A DNA stretch of 10,199 bases from Deltaproteobacteria bacterium. Lineage in GTDB: Bacteria; Desulfobacterota; GWC2-55-46. Location: positions 1 through 10,199 of the forward strand of contig JAKAIQ010000062.1 in NCBI GenBank assembly GCA_021825035.1. The letters are read 5' to 3'. Numbering within the stretch: position 1 is the stretch's first letter; each line of letters starts with the position of its first letter. The notes under the pieces were generated by a model, which was not told the origin of the DNA, did no database searches, and saw nothing but the letters and a program-made list of their open reading frames with translations. The position numbers and the translations under genes are program-made. Positions 7,293-10,199 of the stretch are shown here, in pieces.

Positions 7293-8297
7293 ATGAAAAG
7301 AAACGTCATCGTATCGCTTGGCGGCCTTGCTCTTGCCTTCGCACTTTCGACGCCGGCAGGGGCGACGGCGACATCAGGGGAGTTATACTTCACTACTTTC
7401 GCCGGTGGAGCGAACGTGCATAAGGTCTCCTTTTCGTACAACGGCGTCAGCAGCTTTACGCTCGGCACCCCAGCGACCGTAGCCAGCACGCCGGGCGCCG
7501 ACGGCATAGTATTCGCCCCTAACGGCGACCTTCTTGTCGGAGGCCAGGGTAACAGCGTCAACATGGTGAACCCCACCACCGGGGCATTTACCACAGTTAA
7601 TGCCGGCGGGATAAACTCCTACCACATAATGCTCGACCCCAACGGCAAGCAGGCATGGACGAGCGGCATACCCGGCACCCCTGCCACCATACCGCTTGTT
7701 CCTTCTTTCGCCAACGGCACGGCGCACCCCCTTACATTTGCGACCGGCGCGCCGGCTTACATAGACACCATAGCCTGGGACTCCCATGGCGATGCCTTCT
7801 ACACGTCGTGCGGCGCCGCCGGATTCGGGACTTTCGGCAAGATCGACCTGACGACCTTTGTCGTGACCCCGGAGATAACCGGCCTGCCAGCGGCCCACGG
7901 CATGACTTTCGACCCCTTTACCGGCGACCTCATACTCTACGGCGACGACCACATATCACAGATAAACCCTTCGACCCCGACCGTGCTCGTGTCCGATTTT
8001 ACGAACCCGTTCGGCGTGACTTTCGACCAGGGAACGGTAGACGGCAAGGGCAATATCTATGCGGCCACGAATAACGGGTACCTCGTCTTCATGGACTACT
8101 CCGGAAGCGGACTCGTCGGCTCGCCGACGAACTTCGTGTCGTCCCCTTTCCTTGCGGGCGCCCTCGATGACGTCGCGCCGCTTGTCGGCGCCGGCTCCAA
8201 CCCGCATCCATCGGTCCCTGAGCCGGGCACGCTTCTTCTTTTAGGCTCCGGCATCGCCGGGCTTGCGGGATTCAAAAGGTATCTGTCGAACCGATAA
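7293..8297 (+). CDS. PEP-CTERM domain exported protein, beta-propeller-like
   Basis: Exported protein of 334 residues with three readable parts. An N-terminal Sec signal peptide (1 to about 24, ending PAGA) is followed by a body (about 27-300) and a PEP-CTERM tail starting VPEPG at 308. The tail has a hydrophobic stretch at about 313-327 and a basic end (KRYLSNR). Such tails are recognised and cleaved by exosortase (EpsH family) and target proteins to the envelope or extracellular matrix. The body repeats a blade-like pattern, G-I-V-F-x-P-N-G-D-L-L-V-G followed by V-N-P-T-T-G, and contains WDSHGDAFY, FDPFTGDLILY and DGKGNIYAATNNGY. This suggests an NHL/SMP-30-like six-bladed propeller; that fold is an inference. 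GGAGGTG before ATG 7293 and the sigma-54 promoter support this start. A hairpin terminator follows the stop. No exosortase gene is nearby; the specific role is unknown. Confidence 0.9.
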   Translation: MKRNVIVSLGGLALAFALSTPAGATATSGELYFTTFAGGANVHKVSFSYNGVSSFTLGTPATVASTPGADGIVFAPNGDLLVGGQGNSVNMVNPTTGAFTTVNAGGINSYHIMLDPNGKQAWTSGIPGTPATIPLVPSFANGTAHPLTFATGAPAYIDTIAWDSHGDAFYTSCGAAGFGTFGKIDLTTFVVTPEITGLPAAHGMTFDPFTGDLILYGDDHISQINPSTPTVLVSDFTNPFGVTFDQGTVDGKGNIYAATNNGYLVFMDYSGSGLVGSPTNFVSSPFLAGALDDVAPLVGAGSNPHPSVPEPGTLLLLGSGIAGLAGFKRYLSNR

Positions 8298-8341
8298 GAG
8301 GAAGGCTCTGAATCCTCCCTCGCCGTATGCGCCGGTTAACG

Positions 8342-8377
8342 AAGAGTTCGCGGGAAGAACGCCCGCGGACTCTTTTG
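8342..8377 (+). terminator. Intrinsic terminator after the PEP-CTERM gene
   Basis: AAGAGTTCGCGGG (8342-8354) pairs with CCCGCGGACTCTT (8362-8374) as a 13-bp stem with one G-U pair around a 7-nt loop, ending in a short T run. It sits between convergent genes. On the minus strand the same hairpin has a C-A mismatch and no good T run, so it favours termination of the plus-strand transcript but may work partly both ways. Confidence 0.65.
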
Positions 8378-8409
8378 CGTTGAGCCTTCGCGCCGGTCCG
8401 CGGCAATCG

Positions 8410-8898
8410 CTAATAATGATAGCCGTATACCATGTCGCCCCTCAGTATCGTTATCATGTCCTTCGTGTTTTTCGGGTTCCCGTCCGGGTTATAGTCGATG
8501 TCCAGGAATCTCCAGCCTTGAAGGTCGTCTTCGTTGGCGGTCGTTACATACCTGCCGTTTCCGGAGCCGTCAGTCCTGAAATAGTTGGAATCTATGCCCA
8601 GGGCGCGCCTGATGGCGTTTCCGTATGGCGTCGCCGGGTTCGTGAGCCAGACCGTATAGACCGAGCTCGGCTTGAGGCCATACGTATTTATGCCGACTAC
8701 TCTTTCCCCGGGCATCTGGCTCCCGTAGTAATCTATCAGCGCCTCGCCGGAGGCCCCGGTATTCCTGACGTCATGGAGCGGCACGAACCTTTTGAACAGA
8801 TAATACGCGCCGGCAGTCCCCGTTGACACGGCCAGCAGCAGAACAAGCGCGCTTGTAGCGGCGAGCGCTCCATTCCCGAATTTACGCCATGTCCGCAT
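8410..8898 (-). CDS. Secreted 162-residue protein of unknown function
   Basis: I do not recognise a named family. The protein starts with a Sec signal peptide (basic MRTWRK, hydrophobic stretch about 11-28, AGA just before a likely cleavage after Ala31), so it should be periplasmic or secreted. The mature part (about 131 residues) has no cysteine and no second membrane segment. It contains GLKPSSVYTVWLTNP (74-88), a GSGNGRY turn (111-117) and NPDGNPKNTKDM (137-148) before a tyrosine-rich end. Alternating hydrophobic strands and Gly/Asn turns suggest a small all-beta sandwich domain. The start is firm: AAGGAGGTG lies 5 nt before ATG 8898. It is convergent with the PEP-CTERM gene and divergent from the 87-residue gene. 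A role as an extracellular or matrix protein would fit the location but is speculation. Confidence 0.8.
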   Translation of the reverse strand: MRTWRKFGNGALAATSALVLLLAVSTGTAGAYYLFKRFVPLHDVRNTGASGEALIDYYGSQMPGERVVGINTYGLKPSSVYTVWLTNPATPYGNAIRRALGIDSNYFRTDGSGNGRYVTTANEDDLQGWRFLDIDYNPDGNPKNTKDMITILRGDMVYGYHY

Positions 8899-8986
8899 TC
8901 CGCACCTCCTTTATGTCGAAGCCGGTTGTGAACGCCATTCCAATGCCTCAGGATGAAAAATCTCTCTAAAGGTCCTGCTTGAAACA

Positions 8987-8995
8987 AGTATAGCA
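8987..8995 (-). promoter_or_regulatory. Candidate extended -10 promoter of the 162-residue secreted protein gene
   Basis: Minus-strand TGCTATACT is a TG-extended -10 with TATACT (five of six matches) at 8992-8987. No -35 of consensus quality is placed at 16-18 bp. The predicted leader to ATG 8898 is about 80 nt. Confidence 0.45.
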
Positions 8996-9087
8996 GGCGC
9001 GCGCCTCGATGGCTCGACAAGAAGTTCCAAACGTTTTATCTCTGAAGACGTCCTTCTTTCCGCCTTTCCGCCAGCTTATTTCTTTTC

Positions 9088-9120
9088 GCGGAAAAAGCGG
9101 TTTCCGCTGTGCTTTTCCGG
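9088..9120. repeat. Mutually exclusive inverted repeats upstream of the 87-residue gene
   Basis: GCGGAAA (9088-9094) is inverted as TTTCCGC (9101-9107). The overlapping AGCGG (9096-9100) pairs with CCGCT (9104-9108), and CGGAAAAAGC (9089-9098) pairs with GCTTTTCCG (9111-9119) with one bulged A. These pairings exclude one another. Two further TTTCCGC copies lie at about 9057-9071. This could be an operator zone or an alternative-structure leader if transcribed. Confidence 0.4.
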
Positions 9121-9163
9121 CATCCCGTATTATGATGGAGCAAACCGCGGGGAGGTGTTTCCG

Positions 9164-9427
9164 ATGGGTTTCAGACGCATCTCATTATTGTTTTTCGTCA
9201 TTCTGTTCGCCGCCCGGGTTTCCATGGCCGCCGAGGCCAAAAATGGAGACAGGGCTAATGGAGAGGATAGGGCGGGCAAGATCGAGCGATCGATAGCCGA
9301 TGGTGTGCAGAAGGCCTGGGAATCCATAAAGAAAACGGGCCGCGACGTCAGTCAAAAGATATCGGAGGCGGCGAAACAGAAAGAGCGGTCAAAGCCGGAA
9401 AGGAAGTCACCTGAAGCCGCCAGATGA
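9164..9427 (+). CDS. Small secreted amphipathic-helix protein, unknown function
   Basis: Unrecognised 87-residue protein. The N-terminus (MGFRRISLLFFVILFAARVS, then MAAEA) is a Sec signal peptide with likely cleavage near residues 22-25. The mature part of about 63 residues is very rich in Lys, Arg, Glu, Ala and Ser. It has no cysteine and one predicted long amphipathic helix at about 39-71 (GVQKAWESIKKTGRDVSQK), ending in a Pro/Lys/Glu-rich tail. No lipobox is seen. ATG 9164 is preferred because GGGGAGG ends 8 nt before it. An in-frame GTG at 9155 overlaps that ribosome site and is unlikely. Possible -10 elements lie at 9129-9136 (TATTATGAT) without a clear -35. The composition resembles small periplasmic stress or surface-associated helical proteins, but no function can be assigned. 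Confidence 0.72.
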   Translation: MGFRRISLLFFVILFAARVSMAAEAKNGDRANGEDRAGKIERSIADGVQKAWESIKKTGRDVSQKISEAAKQKERSKPERKSPEAAR

Positions 9428-9470
9428 GCGGGGCCTGCTCATAATGCCGTCAAAGCCCTTTTTCGCTCAT
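9424..9470 (+). terminator. Weak candidate terminator after the 87-residue gene
   Basis: ATGAGCG (9424-9430, overlapping the stop) is perfectly inverted as CGCTCAT (9464-9470). Just inside, GGGC (9431-9434) can pair with GCCC (9455-9458), which is followed by five T (9459-9463). The T run is in the expected place for the inner GGGC/GCCC stem, but that stem is short. Confidence 0.3.
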
Positions 9471-9476
9471 TGCCAT

Positions 9477-9664
9477 AAAAAAACCCCCGCATGAGTCGTG
9501 TCGAGGCGATATTTGAACCGGGTCGTCAAAGGGGGGCGCCCTGTAAACCGTTTTCGGTTTCCCCCGAAGGGGCATGCCGGCCGCCGGTCATTGAAGGCTC
9601 CCAAACGTAATTAATGTTGGCCCTAAACTCACCTTGTCGATCACGCGCTCCGCAGGGGCGTTTT
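9477..9664 (-). ncRNA. Putative structured non-coding RNA, about 188 nt, 6S-like shape
   Basis: A complete transcription unit with no open frame: a promoter at 9671-9698, a predicted start near 9664, and U7 at 9483-9477. The 5' and 3' ends pair in an interrupted 23-bp helix. Its segments are CCCCUGC 9658-9652 with GCGGGGG 9490-9484, GAG 9650-9648 with CUC 9495-9493, CGUG 9645-9642 with CACG 9500-9497, UCGA 9640-9637 with UCGA 9504-9501, and GGUGA 9633-9629 with UCGCC 9509-9505. Inside are a C-UUCG-G tetraloop hairpin (9572-9561) and AAACCG-AAAA-CGGUUU (9560-9545). Length and a long bulged closing stem around a more open middle resemble 6S RNA, the RNA polymerase regulator, but I cannot match a conserved 6S sequence. 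It does not look like tmRNA, SRP RNA or a tRNA. A regulatory RNA of another kind is equally possible. Confidence 0.6.
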
Positions 9665-9670
9665 GCTTCA

Positions 9671-9698
9671 AGGTTAGCAGTGTTTTTCTTGCTGTCAA
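9671..9698 (-). promoter_or_regulatory. Promoter of the putative ncRNA
   Basis: Minus-strand TTGACA (9698-9693, perfect -35), a 16-bp spacer, then TGC-TAACCT. This is an extended -10 with the three most conserved hexamer bases T, A and final T (9676-9671). The predicted start at about 9664 lies just before the 5' arm of the closing helix. Confidence 0.6.
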
Positions 9699-9721
9699 GG
9701 GGACGTAAAAAATATCGCTTC

Positions 9722-9749
9722 TTGAAAAAGATCGCGGATGTGCTATAAA
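9722..9749 (+). promoter_or_regulatory. Promoter of the multihaem cytochrome gene
   Basis: TTGAAA (9722-9727), a 16-bp spacer, then TATAAA (9744-9749) preceded by TGC, so an extended -10. The predicted start is near 9756, a leader of about 25 nt. The -35 lies 23 bp from the -35 of the divergent ncRNA promoter, so one regulator bound between them could affect both. Confidence 0.65.
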
Positions 9750-9780
9750 TAATGTAACAATCGTAACCGGAATATCCGCG

Positions 9781-10199
9781 ATGAAGCCCGTAACCAAAGA
9801 AGCCTTCGCGTTTCTCTTTGCGGCTGTTGTCGTGATTTTTTCCAGAAGCACCGTAGCCGCAACGCCGTACGGGGAGACGCTTGACGACAAATCAGTCAAA
9901 TGCCTGTCGTGCCACAGCTCCACGGCCTCGGAGCATTACAGGCTTTCGGTCTGTTCCGCCGACGACATCTGCGACCATCCCGTTGGCGGCGTGTACGATG
10001 CGCTTGCCTCCGGGAATCGCTCGATCAAGCCGGCCGCCGATATCGACCATGCCGTAAAGCTCGGAAACGGCAGGATCGTCTGCGTCACCTGCCACGCCGC
10101 TCACGGCGGCGCCGGGAAGGCGTTGCTCATCGCCCCCTACGGCAAGGATGGCGAGAACACCCTCTGCCGCCTGTGTCACCCCGGGGATGAATCGAAGAC
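9781..10199 (+). CDS. Periplasmic multihaem c-type cytochrome, doubled-CXXCH type (truncated by window edge)
   Basis: Exported electron-transfer protein; 139 codons are visible and the frame is open to the window edge. A signal peptide covers about residues 1-27 (hydrophobic FAFLFAAVVVIF, then STVAA). Three haem-attachment motifs are present: CLSCH (41-45), CVTCH (101-105) and CRLCH (129-133). HPVGG at 66-70 and VCVTCHAAHGG at 100-110 are typical of the paired-CXXCH (cytochrome c3/c7-like) group, in which the HPVG histidine and others such as His90 can act as distal haem ligands. Two extra cysteines, Cys58 and Cys64, lie outside CXXCH motifs. More haems may lie past the edge. ATG 9781 is chosen because it gives a full signal peptide and follows the promoter by a short leader, although the ribosome site is poor. 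Such proteins serve anaerobic respiration or extracellular electron transfer; the specific partner is unknown. Confidence 0.9.
   Translation, partial: MKPVTKEAFAFLFAAVVVIFSRSTVAATPYGETLDDKSVKCLSCHSSTASEHYRLSVCSADDICDHPVGGVYDALASGNRSIKPAADIDHAVKLGNGRIVCVTCHAAHGGAGKALLIAPYGKDGENTLCRLCHPGDESK

Noticed and set aside
8736..9020. Minus-strand 94-codon frame overlapping the 162-residue gene
   Set aside because: It is in another frame of a gene with a strong ribosome site and signal peptide, and has no start signal of its own.
9505..9525. tRNA-like GGTTCAAAT on the minus strand
   Set aside because: The flanking bases cannot form a five-base-pair T stem, and no anticodon or acceptor arm is present. 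It lies in the middle of the putative RNA.
9428..9780. Riboswitch (cyclic-di-GMP type) upstream of the cytochrome
   Set aside because: The cytochrome promoter sits about 25 nt before the ATG, leaving no room in the leader, and the conserved GEMM bases are absent.
9588..9923. Minus-strand 111-codon frame
   Set aside because: It crosses the putative RNA gene, both divergent promoters and the start of the cytochrome gene, and has no ribosome site or recognisable domain.

Overview
The window is GC-rich chromosomal-type DNA from a Gram-negative bacterium. It encodes a three-part envelope-spanning efflux pump, a lipoprotein adaptor, a PEP-CTERM (exosortase-type) exported protein preceded by a near-perfect sigma-54 promoter, and a multihaem c-type cytochrome. 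That combination, with frequent ATA and AGG codons, fits an environmental Desulfobacterota/deltaproteobacterial or Nitrospirota-like lineage. This assignment is inference from gene content; no taxonomic marker gene is present.

Layout. Positions 1-5125 (minus strand) hold an efflux operon transcribed in the order outer-membrane channel, periplasmic adaptor lipoprotein, RND inner-membrane permease. The permease runs off the left edge. The operon has a very good sigma-70-type promoter at 5260-5288. Upstream in the same direction (5426-6745) is a soluble PAS-domain histidine kinase with no response regulator beside it. It carries an in-frame 15-bp tandem duplication. A 547-bp AT-rich gap (6746-7292) with several perfect inverted repeats separates the kinase from a divergent PEP-CTERM protein gene (7293-8297), which ends at a hairpin terminator. 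A convergent gene for a secreted 162-residue protein of unknown function follows (8410-8898, minus), then a divergent gene for an 87-residue secreted helical protein (9164-9427, plus). The right end has a multihaem cytochrome (9781 to the edge, plus).

The least expected item is a likely non-coding RNA gene on the minus strand, about 9477-9664. It has a TTGACA/extended -10 promoter and about 188 nt of transcript. Its 5' and 3' ends can pair in an interrupted 23-bp helix, and a run of seven U follows directly. Size and rod-like closing stem resemble 6S RNA, but I could not assign it to a family. Its promoter is back-to-back with that of the cytochrome gene.

Working together: the three efflux genes form one machine. 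The remaining genes mostly encode exported proteins, so the region is envelope- and surface-directed. No exosortase, sigma-54 activator or response regulator is present, so the partners of the PEP-CTERM protein and of the kinase must lie elsewhere. No mobile elements, CRISPR arrays, tRNA or rRNA genes were seen.
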